This document shows positions 25,138 to 33,571 of a stretch of 64,000 bases of DNA, in pieces. The stretch is taken from NCBI RefSeq assembly GCF_027594425.1, contig NZ_CP115159.1, positions 1,043,001-1,107,000 of the forward strand, read 5' to 3'. Source of the DNA: Zunongwangia sp. HGR-M22. Lineage in GTDB: Bacteria > Bacteroidota > Bacteroidia > Flavobacteriales > Flavobacteriaceae. The translations under genes were made by a program, and so were the position numbers. Position 1 is the stretch's first letter, and each line of letters starts with the position of its first letter. The notes under the pieces are model-generated. The model was given only the letters and a program-made list of their open reading frames with translations. It was not told where the DNA came from and did not search any database.

Positions 25138-28100
25138 ATGAAAATAAAGTACTTGAAGATGAAAGCTTCATTCATTTTAACCTTGTTTTGTGTTTTTCAG
25201 ATTTCTGCATTAGAAAGCCTGGCGCAAAAATTTAATATCGATCTGGATGGGGTTAAGGTTACCCAGGTTATAGAACAGATTAAGGAACAAAGTGATTATA
25301 AGTTTTTCTATAAAGATAATGTGATTAATGAAGACTGGAAGGTAGACATTCATAGCGATAGTGAAGATATAAATGAGGTCTTAAATCAGTTATTTCGAAA
25401 TTTCCCGGTAAGTTTCGTAATTCAGAAAAAGCAAATTATCCTCAAAGAAAAAGAAAAATCATCTACAACTAGTAGCGCCGATATGCAAGGTTTTATCGAT
25501 GGTACCGTAAAAGATGAAACCAACTTTCCTATTATGGGAGCAACAGTATGGTTAAAAAATTCTCGGATAGGTGCAGTTACAGATGAAGACGGTAAATTTA
25601 GAATCCAGGCTGCTACTGGCGATACACTTGTCTTTAGCTTTATAGGTTTTAAAACCAAAGAGCATGTGCTGGGAAACGAAAAAAACTTAGTTATCCAACT
25701 AAAAACCGATGTTAGTGGTTTAGATCAAGTTACTGTGGTTTCTACCGGTTATCAAAAAATCAATAAAGAACGTGCAACAGGTTCGTTTTCTACGATTAGC
25801 GGCGAAGAGCTTCAAGAAGTACCAGTAAACAATGTAATGCATCAGTTGGAAGGGAGAGTTCCTGGTTTGCAAATCGAAATTTTAGAATCTGATAATACAT
25901 TTGTTTACGACAATCTTGAAAGAGAACAGGAGGGGAATACCAGCTATAATTTTCAAATTAGAGGCCAGTCGACTATTGATGGTAATACAAGTCCGCTGAT
26001 TGTTATTGATGGCGCCCCAACCGAGCTGGATATAAAAAATATAAATAGTGCTGATGTCGAGAATATAACATTTCTAAAAGATGCTGCCGCTGCTTCTATT
26101 TATGGGGCTAGGGCTGCAAATGGAGTAATTGTGATTGATACTAAAAAAGGCAAAAAAGGTAAAATGAGAATTAATTTTTCTCATACCAATACTTTCTCAA
26201 CAAAACCTTCTATATCAGGTCTTCCTTTAATGAATTCTAGCCAGATATTGGATTTGGAACAGGAACTTGTAGATAAGAATATTATTGCAGATCCTGCACA
26301 GGCAGGAGCACTTTATAGTTCCTATCCTGTAAGTGAAGGAGTAGAGAATATGTTGGAGTACGAACGTGGAAATATTAGTTTGGAAGAGCGCGAAGCGCGT
26401 TTAAATAATTTGCGAGAAAGAAATAATTATAATCAAATCACCAAATATTTAATGCAACCGGCCTCTGCTAATACTTATAATTTATCACTTAGTGGAGGAA
26501 ATAATAATTATAATTATTTCACATCGGCATCTTATTCAAAAGAAGAAACACAACGAAAAGGTTCAGAAGGTGAGAAAATGACATTTACCATAAATCAAAA
26601 TTTTAAACTGTTTGATTATGCAGATGTAAGCACTAGCCTTAAAGGTTCCTTTTTTAATTTTGATGAGAACGGGATAGGTTTACAACCATTAGCTGGGCAG
26701 CGTTATTCTTACTTACCTTATGATAGACTTCGTGATGAAAATGGTAATAATGTTAGTTTTGCCCGTGAATTTTATCGTGATCAAATTACAGAATTTGAAG
26801 ATGCGGGTTATTTACCTTGGGAATACAGTTATTTAAATGAATTAGAAAACAAAAACTCAACTGCTCAGGAGCAAAACTATTCTGCTAATATTCAGGTTTC
26901 CCTACCTATATATAAAGGATTGAATGCATCTGGAACGTATTTGATAGAGCGTTCTAACAGAAGTAGACCTACATTATACAATGAAGAAACGTACTACACA
27001 AGAAATGCTATAAATAGTGCAACTTATTTAGATCCTGCTACCAATTCTATTACTAGAGGATTGCCATTAGGTTCAATTTATCGAACAAACCGAAGTATTT
27101 TAACAAGCCAGACTACAAGAGCGCAATTAAATTATAATGAACGTTTTAAGGATCATGCAATCGATGCTATTGCCGGCATAGAATTTAGAGAAACCAGGGA
27201 AGAAGTATCATCAGGGACCTTATACGGTTATAACGAAAAAACGCAAACTTCGGTAGATGTGGTTTCTTTAAATTATACTACCGTAGAGGGGTGGAATTCA
27301 ACCTTAAATTATGGTAATGTCTTAACGGACCAAAGAAGAAGATTTTTGTCTTATTATGGAAATGCAGCCTATACATATAAGGGAAAATACGTGATTTCAG
27401 GTAGCGCCAGACTGGATGATTATAACAATTTTGGAGTAGATAAAAGTTATAGAAGAACACCTTTATGGTCTACCGGTCTTAAATGGAATGCAAGTAAAGA
27501 ATCTTTCCTAAAAAATATAGAAGTAATAAATAATCTAAGTTTCAGAGCTTCCTATGGTTTTAACGGAAATATAAGTTTAACAACATTTCCTTTTACTAAA
27601 ATTTCAATTGCCAATACCGATTATAATCTTTCGCAATTGCCTTATGCATTTGTATCTGCAGCTGCCAATCCTGCCTTAAGATGGGAGAAAACTGGGATAT
27701 TAAATATTGGTGTTGATTTTGGATTATTAGACAATAGAATTTCAGGAAGTTTAGAATATTATAAAAAAAATAGTGATGATTTAATTCAGGAATTCCCGGT
27801 ATCAGAATTTTATGGAGTTCCGAATAGTACACTTACAAGAAATACATCAACCTTAGAGGGGAAAGGAGTAGATTTAAGCCTGAATGGTATTTGGATACAA
27901 TCCAAAAATTTCACAGCAAGTTCTAATTTCATTTTTACATATAATACAAATGAAGTTACCGATTCTCGTTTCGAAAATTATTCAACGTATCTAAACGGTT
28001 CAGGAAGTACTCCTCCAATTGTCGATTATCCATTAAATAGTGTATTTGCGTTTCGCTCTGCTGGATTAGATGAAAATGGAGCATTCCAGGTTTACGATCG

Positions 28101-28680
28101 CAATGATGAAATTGTTGGGCCTAATGAGTTATTGACGGAAATAGAGGATATGAAATATATGGGAACTAGAACACCTAAATATTACGGAAGTCTAAATACA
28201 ACGCTAAAATACAAGCAATTTTCGTTGTATGTTTTAGCTACCTATAAAATGGGTTATAAATTGTTTAAGCCTACATTCGATAATTACATTTCACGTTTTA
28301 ATGAATTTACCGGTTATAATTTGAATACAGATATTGCCGATAGATGGCGTGAACCGGGAGATGAAAATTCTACAAATATACCGGGTGTTTTAGGTTTAGG
28401 AGGATACTCTTATTCAAGATATAGATTAAGTGAAGATCAGGTAATCTCTGGGGATCATATTCGATTAAGAGAAATTTCCCTTAGTTATGATTTTTCTAAA
28501 GTACTGCAAGAAAGCTTTATAAGAGGAGCTTCCTTATCATTTACCGCTCGTAATCTTGGACTTTTATGGCGAGCTAATAACGACGACATAGATCCAGATT
28601 TTTTACCCTACACTACAGGAAATCAAATAAGACCTACACCTACAGCGATGTATTCTATAGGCTTAAATGTTAACTTTTAA
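25138..28680 (+). CDS. SusC/RagA-type TonB-dependent transporter with STN signalling domain
   Basis: 1180 residues. After the signal peptide comes an STN (secretin/TonB short N-terminal) domain (about 28-105) that marks signal-transducing receptors, a CarboxypepD_reg-like domain (about 118-200: VKDETNFPIMGATVWLKNS), a plug (about 210-335: VNNVMHQLEGRVPGLQ ... FLKDAAAASIYGARAANGVIVI) and a large barrel ending SIGLNVNF. It forms a lidded import channel with the SusD protein 9 bases downstream. Substrate unknown: no glycosidase or polysaccharide lyase is nearby, so a glycan is not favoured. Confidence 0.96.
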   Translation: MKIKYLKMKASFILTLFCVFQISALESLAQKFNIDLDGVKVTQVIEQIKEQSDYKFFYKDNVINEDWKVDIHSDSEDINEVLNQLFRNFPVSFVIQKKQIILKEKEKSSTTSSADMQGFIDGTVKDETNFPIMGATVWLKNSRIGAVTDEDGKFRIQAATGDTLVFSFIGFKTKEHVLGNEKNLVIQLKTDVSGLDQVTVVSTGYQKINKERATGSFSTISGEELQEVPVNNVMHQLEGRVPGLQIEILESDNTFVYDNLEREQEGNTSYNFQIRGQSTIDGNTSPLIVIDGAPTELDIKNINSADVENITFLKDAAAASIYGARAANGVIVIDTKKGKKGKMRINFSHTNTFSTKPSISGLPLMNSSQILDLEQELVDKNIIADPAQAGALYSSYPVSEGVENMLEYERGNISLEEREARLNNLRERNNYNQITKYLMQPASANTYNLSLSGGNNNYNYFTSASYSKEETQRKGSEGEKMTFTINQNFKLFDYADVSTSLKGSFFNFDENGIGLQPLAGQRYSYLPYDRLRDENGNNVSFAREFYRDQITEFEDAGYLPWEYSYLNELENKNSTAQEQNYSANIQVSLPIYKGLNASGTYLIERSNRSRPTLYNEETYYTRNAINSATYLDPATNSITRGLPLGSIYRTNRSILTSQTTRAQLNYNERFKDHAIDAIAGIEFRETREEVSSGTLYGYNEKTQTSVDVVSLNYTTVEGWNSTLNYGNVLTDQRRRFLSYYGNAAYTYKGKYVISGSARLDDYNNFGVDKSYRRTPLWSTGLKWNASKESFLKNIEVINNLSFRASYGFNGNISLTTFPFTKISIANTDYNLSQLPYAFVSAAANPALRWEKTGILNIGVDFGLLDNRISGSLEYYKKNSDDLIQEFPVSEFYGVPNSTLTRNTSTLEGKGVDLSLNGIWIQSKNFTASSNFIFTYNTNEVTDSRFENYSTYLNGSGSTPPIVDYPLNSVFAFRSAGLDENGAFQVYDRNDEIVGPNELLTEIEDMKYMGTRTPKYYGSLNTTLKYKQFSLYVLATYKMGYKLFKPTFDNYISRFNEFTGYNLNTDIADRWREPGDENSTNIPGVLGLGGYSYSRYRLSEDQVISGDHIRLREISLSYDFSKVLQESFIRGASLSFTARNLGLLWRANNDDIDPDFLPYTTGNQIRPTPTAMYSIGLNVNF

Positions 28681-28689
28681 TTCGATATT

Positions 28690-30105
28690 ATGAAATTAAA
28701 TTATATATATACCTTTTTATTGATCATAGTTACAACATTAGTGAGTTGTGATGATTATGTCGATATAAAGACAGAAGGGATTTTATATCCTGAAGATACC
28801 GAAAATTATAGGTACTTATTAAATAATACCCCTATTTACGATCTTTCATATAGCCTGGTAGATGTACCATCAGATGATATTTCTATGCGCTACGATCATG
28901 CTCAATATTTTGAAGAAAATGCAGCAAATTCAGAGTTTAATCGTCCATTTAAAGATACTTATATTTTTGCAGACTCTATTTATCATACGGGTGAAGCAGA
29001 TAGTGAAATAAAAACCATGTACGAAGGTCTTTATAGTGCCAATGTGGTTATTACTGAAGTTTTAGAAAGTACAAGTGGTACTGAGCAAGAGAAAATAGCC
29101 TTAAGGGGAGAAGCATTGGTGCATAGAGCCTATTTATTTCTTAATCTGGTAAATACATTTGGGAAAGCATACGATGCCAGCACGGCCAGTACAGATTTAG
29201 GAATTCCGATATTTACTGAGCCAACTTCAGATGGAGATATAAAAAGAGCAACAGTTCAGCAAGTTTACGATCAAATAATTTCTGATTTAACCGAAGCAAC
29301 CAATTCAGGCTTGCCTGGGGTTCGAAGTGGTACTGAAGTTGGTTTTCCGTCTAAATCCAGTGCACATGCTTTATTGGCAAGAACCTATTTATATATGGGA
29401 AATTACACTGAAGCTCTAGAAAATGCTGAAAAAAGCCTTGCGTTACAAAATACATTGTTGGATTTAAAGAATTATACACAGACACCAGATTTTAGTTGGC
29501 CTCGCAGAATAGAAGATCCCGAATTGATTTTATCGAAAACGACCATAAGATCTTATGCTTACCTGCCAACTTTACTATCGCTTAGCGACGAATTACTAAA
29601 TAGTTTTGATAATACCGATTTACGCTATCAACTTTATACAAGATCTAATGAAGAGCTTTCTTATGGATCTATTTCTGAAGGAAGATCGTATTGTAAAGCA
29701 AGATTAACCGGCGAAAATCGTAATGCCGGGCCAACAGTGCCAGAAATGTATTTAATTAAAGCAGAATGTTTAGCTCGTGCCGGTAGTACAGATGCAGCGA
29801 TGGAAACTATAAATACACTAAGAGAAGCGCGTTTTAGAGCAGAAGATTATTATGATTTAAGTGCAAGCGATGCAGAAGATGCTTTAATAAAAGTGCTTGC
29901 AGAGAGAAGACGTGAACTTATGGGAAAAGGCGGATTTAGGTTTTTCGATCTAAAACGTCTTAATAAAGAACCTCGATTTGCCAAAACTGTGGAGCATGAA
30001 TATTTAAATGAAACCTATACGTTAGAGCCGGGAGGTGATAGATATCAATTTCCTTTCGCTTCCACTTTATTTCAGTATGCGCCCAATTTAGAGCAAAATC
30101 CATAA
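28690..30105 (+). CDS. SusD/RagB-type surface nutrient-binding lipoprotein
   Basis: 471 residues. Lipobox LVSC at residue 20 with acidic DDY after it, a surface-export context. SusD-like helical core with TPR-type pairs: EKIALRGEALVHRAYLFLNLVNTFG, SAHALLARTYLYMGNYTEALENAEKSL, and the C-terminal LIKAECLARAGSTDAAMETINTLREAR followed by ERRRELMGKGGFRFFDLKRLN, the classic family signature. It caps the SusC barrel and binds substrate. Somewhat shorter than starch-type SusD proteins. Confidence 0.96.
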   Translation: MKLNYIYTFLLIIVTTLVSCDDYVDIKTEGILYPEDTENYRYLLNNTPIYDLSYSLVDVPSDDISMRYDHAQYFEENAANSEFNRPFKDTYIFADSIYHTGEADSEIKTMYEGLYSANVVITEVLESTSGTEQEKIALRGEALVHRAYLFLNLVNTFGKAYDASTASTDLGIPIFTEPTSDGDIKRATVQQVYDQIISDLTEATNSGLPGVRSGTEVGFPSKSSAHALLARTYLYMGNYTEALENAEKSLALQNTLLDLKNYTQTPDFSWPRRIEDPELILSKTTIRSYAYLPTLLSLSDELLNSFDNTDLRYQLYTRSNEELSYGSISEGRSYCKARLTGENRNAGPTVPEMYLIKAECLARAGSTDAAMETINTLREARFRAEDYYDLSASDAEDALIKVLAERRRELMGKGGFRFFDLKRLNKEPRFAKTVEHEYLNETYTLEPGGDRYQFPFASTLFQYAPNLEQNP

Positions 30106-30115
30106 CACAATTAAC

Positions 30116-30139
30116 AGTCCCCGAGATTAATCGGGGGCT
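30116..30139 (+). terminator. Hairpin after susD (partial terminator)
   Basis: Nine-pair stem with one G:U, core CCCCGA / TCGGGG, 6-base loop, 10 bases after the susD stop. T-rich sequence follows only weakly, so read-through into the thioredoxin gene is likely. Confidence 0.55.
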
Positions 30140-30158
30140 TAATTAGATTCATAAAAAA

Positions 30159-32138
30159 ATGCGAAAAATAAGAATATTGCTAGGTATATTATTAGTGCAG
30201 TTCACTATAAATGCCCAGCAAACCGAGCAAATTTTTTCTGTAAGTCCAAAATTACCTAATCCAGGAGATCAGGTTACCTTAAACTATAATCCAGAGAATA
30301 CAGTATTAAAAGATGCTAAAGAGATTCAGGCGGTGATCTACATAAATGCAGATCATAAATGGTCGGCTAGCGATCTAAATTTTCAAGAAACCGAAGATAA
30401 TCATTGGAAGGCCTCATATAAATTACCTGAGAATACAGCTCTTATAAGCTGCGTATTTAAATCGGATACTTTAGTAGATAAAGGTGGAGCAACTACGTAT
30501 TCTTGGTTGCTCGATAAAGAGCCGGGCTCTTATGCTAGCTGGGGTATCCTAAGGTCTAAAATTTTGCAAGAGGAAAGTATTGCAATAGTAAGCGATAGTG
30601 CCTATATCTCTAGCGAGGTTGGATTAATGTGGATCAATAAAGAAATAGAGAAATTTCCTGAAAGCCGAAATCTATATTTTTATGAAGGGCTAAAATTAAT
30701 GCAAGATTCTAAAGAAGGCGAGCATAGCAACCGAATTCAGAATGAAATTAGGTATGTCTTAGAACAGGATCTTTCTAAACTTCAGCAATATAAACTTCAG
30801 CAATCACTTCAGTTATTAGATAAAGAAAAATCTAAATTTTTCATTGATTCTGTAAATGACGTTTTATTGAAAAGATATCCTAAAGGAGTTTTAGCTAGAG
30901 ATAACGAAATTAAGCGTTTATTTACCGAAAGTGATGTTCAGAAAAAGATTGGCGAATTTGAAGAATTTCAATCTGACTTTCCCAAAGAAGATTTTAAAGA
31001 GGTCTTTACCTTTACCGAAGACTTATATTACGACAAATTATACAGAACTATAGCTTATAGATATATTACAGAAAACGGAGATTATAGCTTTGTTTTCGAT
31101 AACCTTAAAGATGCAGGTTTTTATAATCTGGTAGATTATAGCTGGCATTTTGTAAGTATTCCCTATAATAATGAATCTATAGCAGTGGATAGTTTAAATA
31201 CCATTGCAAGCAAAATCATACCCGAATTAGAAGTATGGGAAAATGAAATTCCTAAAAAATACGAAGGGAGATTATCACTGCAAGAATGGAAACAAAAAGC
31301 ACAGGAAGCATCTGCGCGAGAATATTTAACCTATGCTAAAATTCTCAACGAATTAAAAGATTATAAAGCTGAAGATCATTATTTAGAAAAAGTAAAACCA
31401 TTTTATAGCTATGAAAATACAGATTTTAATGAGCTTTATGTAGATTATTTAAGAAGGCATAATAATAAAGAAGAAGCGATTGATTTTATTAAAGAAAGTC
31501 TTTCCCGTAATAATACTACAGCGCAAATGCTTTCTATACTGAAAGAAAATTTTTTAGCAAAGAATGGAAATAATGCCAATTTTGAAGCGTATATAAGCGA
31601 TATTAAATCTGGCGATGCTCAAAATCAATTTAAAGAAGAATTGATTGCTGAAATAATTAACAAACCTATTGAAGATTTTGAACTGGAAAGTTCTTTAGGC
31701 GGAACGGTAAAACTATCCGATCAAAAAGGGAAAATCGTTATTATCGATATGTGGGCTACATGGTGTGCTCCTTGTAAAAAAGCAATGCCCGGGATGAAGA
31801 TGGCGGTAGATAAGTATGCTGAAGATAAAAATGTAAAATTTTACTTCTTAGATACTCAAGAATATATTTCAGATTACAAAAAGAAAACAGTAGAATTTAT
31901 CGAGGAAAATAATTATCCTTTCGAAATTCTTTACGATGCTAAAAATCCTGAATCAGGAAAGTTCGACGATACTTATGCTAAATACTCAAAGGCATTCGAA
32001 TTTTCAGGAATTCCACAAAAAATGATTATCGATCAGCATGGAAAATTAAGGTGGCGATCTACCGGTTACTCCGGAAGCCCAAGCGAACTGGCTGACGAAA
32101 TTTCTATCATCATCGAGTATTTAAAATCTGAAAAATAA
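30159..32138 (+). CDS. Large TlpA-like thioredoxin-domain protein
   Basis: 659 residues with a signal peptide (MRKIRILLGILLVQFTINAQ). About 120 N-terminal residues look like a beta-sandwich (SPKLPNPGDQVTLNYNPEN), a long helical TPR-like middle follows, and the last ~150 residues form a TlpA/AhpC-TSA domain with active site WCAPC near residue 535 and cis-Pro segment SGIPQKMIIDQ. Family members reduce periplasmic disulfides. It follows susD by 53 bases and precedes the hydrolase by six, so it belongs to the SusCD operon. Reduction of imported substrate or of cysteines during uptake is inferred. Confidence 0.88.
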   Translation: MRKIRILLGILLVQFTINAQQTEQIFSVSPKLPNPGDQVTLNYNPENTVLKDAKEIQAVIYINADHKWSASDLNFQETEDNHWKASYKLPENTALISCVFKSDTLVDKGGATTYSWLLDKEPGSYASWGILRSKILQEESIAIVSDSAYISSEVGLMWINKEIEKFPESRNLYFYEGLKLMQDSKEGEHSNRIQNEIRYVLEQDLSKLQQYKLQQSLQLLDKEKSKFFIDSVNDVLLKRYPKGVLARDNEIKRLFTESDVQKKIGEFEEFQSDFPKEDFKEVFTFTEDLYYDKLYRTIAYRYITENGDYSFVFDNLKDAGFYNLVDYSWHFVSIPYNNESIAVDSLNTIASKIIPELEVWENEIPKKYEGRLSLQEWKQKAQEASAREYLTYAKILNELKDYKAEDHYLEKVKPFYSYENTDFNELYVDYLRRHNNKEEAIDFIKESLSRNNTTAQMLSILKENFLAKNGNNANFEAYISDIKSGDAQNQFKEELIAEIINKPIEDFELESSLGGTVKLSDQKGKIVIIDMWATWCAPCKKAMPGMKMAVDKYAEDKNVKFYFLDTQEYISDYKKKTVEFIEENNYPFEILYDAKNPESGKFDDTYAKYSKAFEFSGIPQKMIIDQHGKLRWRSTGYSGSPSELADEISIIIEYLKSEK

Positions 32139-32144
32139 ATCCTA

Positions 32145-33551
32145 ATGCTTAAAGTAAAGCAACTTGTAATTTTTTCAATTTTTTGTATTTCAGCTTTTGG
32201 CCATTCTCAACAACTATGGCAGGGGCAGTATAATTCAAAAAGGCTTTTATTAGAAAAAGTAATAATTTCAGATGGCCCAGACTCAATTTTTTTAAGTAGT
32301 CCAGAGCATATGTATAAAAAACTCCCCCTTCAACAAGAAAAGAAGGGGGATTCTTTATTTTTAATGAACCAAAATTATAATATCCGTCTCAAAATCAAGA
32401 CGATATTGGGGGATTTAAGCCAGGATTCTTTAGTCGCTAATTATGTCGATTATACCGGGATTCATCCAGTAAATTTCATTAAAACCGATAGTTTACAGCC
32501 GCTTAGTTTTCCACAGCATCCCAAAGGAAAATTGCCTTATATCAATAAAGAAGTAACATTTTATAGTGAGAAAACAGATATAACTTATGGTGGAACTTTA
32601 GTATTACCTAAACATACAAATCATTATCCATTAGTTTTTTTATTGAATGGAAGTGGACAGCAAGATAGAAATTACACCTATGCCGGGCATCAGTTTTTTA
32701 CCGTGCTGGCGGATGCTTTGGCCAAAAAAGGCATAGCTTCTTTTAGAATCGACGATCGTGGAATTGGAGAAACTACCGGCGATTTTGAGAATGCAACAAT
32801 TGAAGATTTTGTATTGGATCTTGAAGCCGCAAATTCGTTTATAAAATCTCAGGAAAATATAGATCACTCCTTTATGGGAATAATAGGACATAGTGAAGGT
32901 GGAGTAGTGGCTTCTATAGCAGCTTCCAGAGATAAAGAATTTAAGTTTATGCTGAGTCTCTCTGGTGTGGGCGTTACAGGATTAAAAATTTTGAATCTCC
33001 AGAACACAGCGATTTTAAAATCTATGAATATTGAAGACTCCCTGATAGATCATTACATGGAATTGTATAATTCTTTATTTAAAACGGTTTATAATCATCA
33101 TGAAGCAGATAATTTAAAACTGAAGTTAGAACAGGCGGTCAATAATTGGATGCAGGATAAAGATGGAGATTTACTACAAAGTATGGGATTGGCTGATGGA
33201 CGAGAAAAAAATTTGATCTATAGATTTCACAAGGAAGCAAAAAAAGATGCATATCAATACATGATTCGTTATAATCCTAAAGAATATTTGCCTAAAATTG
33301 AAATTCCTGTAATGGTTTTAAATGGAGCTAAGGATGTGCAGGTTCCTGCCGAAGAAAATATCGCCGGATTCCGGAAATATCTTTCAAAATCCACTAATTT
33401 TGCATCGAAAATCTATCCAAACCTAAACCATATGTATCAACACTGTCATAGCTGTACTACTTCAGAACAAAGCGAGCTTGAAGAAGTTTTCGCGCCTGAA
33501 GTTCTTGCAGATATCACCAAGTGGATACATAGCGTTGATCAAACAAAGTAA
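32145..33551 (+). CDS. Secreted alpha/beta hydrolase (S9/BAAT-type fold)
   Basis: 468 residues with a signal peptide (cleavage near AFGHSQ). The first ~120 residues are a separate N-terminal domain, then an alpha/beta hydrolase core: FRIDDRGIGETTG, nucleophile elbow GHSEGG (Ser near residue 250), acid in LNGAKDVQVPAEEN, and base in NLNHMYQHC. It probably cleaves ester or peptide bonds in the periplasm. It lies six bases after the thioredoxin gene and 20 bases before dsbD, in one operon. The substrate is unknown; esterase and prolyl-peptidase-like activities are both possible. Confidence 0.87.
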   Translation: MLKVKQLVIFSIFCISAFGHSQQLWQGQYNSKRLLLEKVIISDGPDSIFLSSPEHMYKKLPLQQEKKGDSLFLMNQNYNIRLKIKTILGDLSQDSLVANYVDYTGIHPVNFIKTDSLQPLSFPQHPKGKLPYINKEVTFYSEKTDITYGGTLVLPKHTNHYPLVFLLNGSGQQDRNYTYAGHQFFTVLADALAKKGIASFRIDDRGIGETTGDFENATIEDFVLDLEAANSFIKSQENIDHSFMGIIGHSEGGVVASIAASRDKEFKFMLSLSGVGVTGLKILNLQNTAILKSMNIEDSLIDHYMELYNSLFKTVYNHHEADNLKLKLEQAVNNWMQDKDGDLLQSMGLADGREKNLIYRFHKEAKKDAYQYMIRYNPKEYLPKIEIPVMVLNGAKDVQVPAEENIAGFRKYLSKSTNFASKIYPNLNHMYQHCHSCTTSEQSELEEVFAPEVLADITKWIHSVDQTK

Positions 33552-33571
33552 TTACAATTAAATAGTCTTCA

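Noticed and set aside
27278-27832. Two short minus-strand frames (27278-27460, 27596-27832) inside susC
   Set aside because: Shadows of the susC barrel coding region with no start context or family features.
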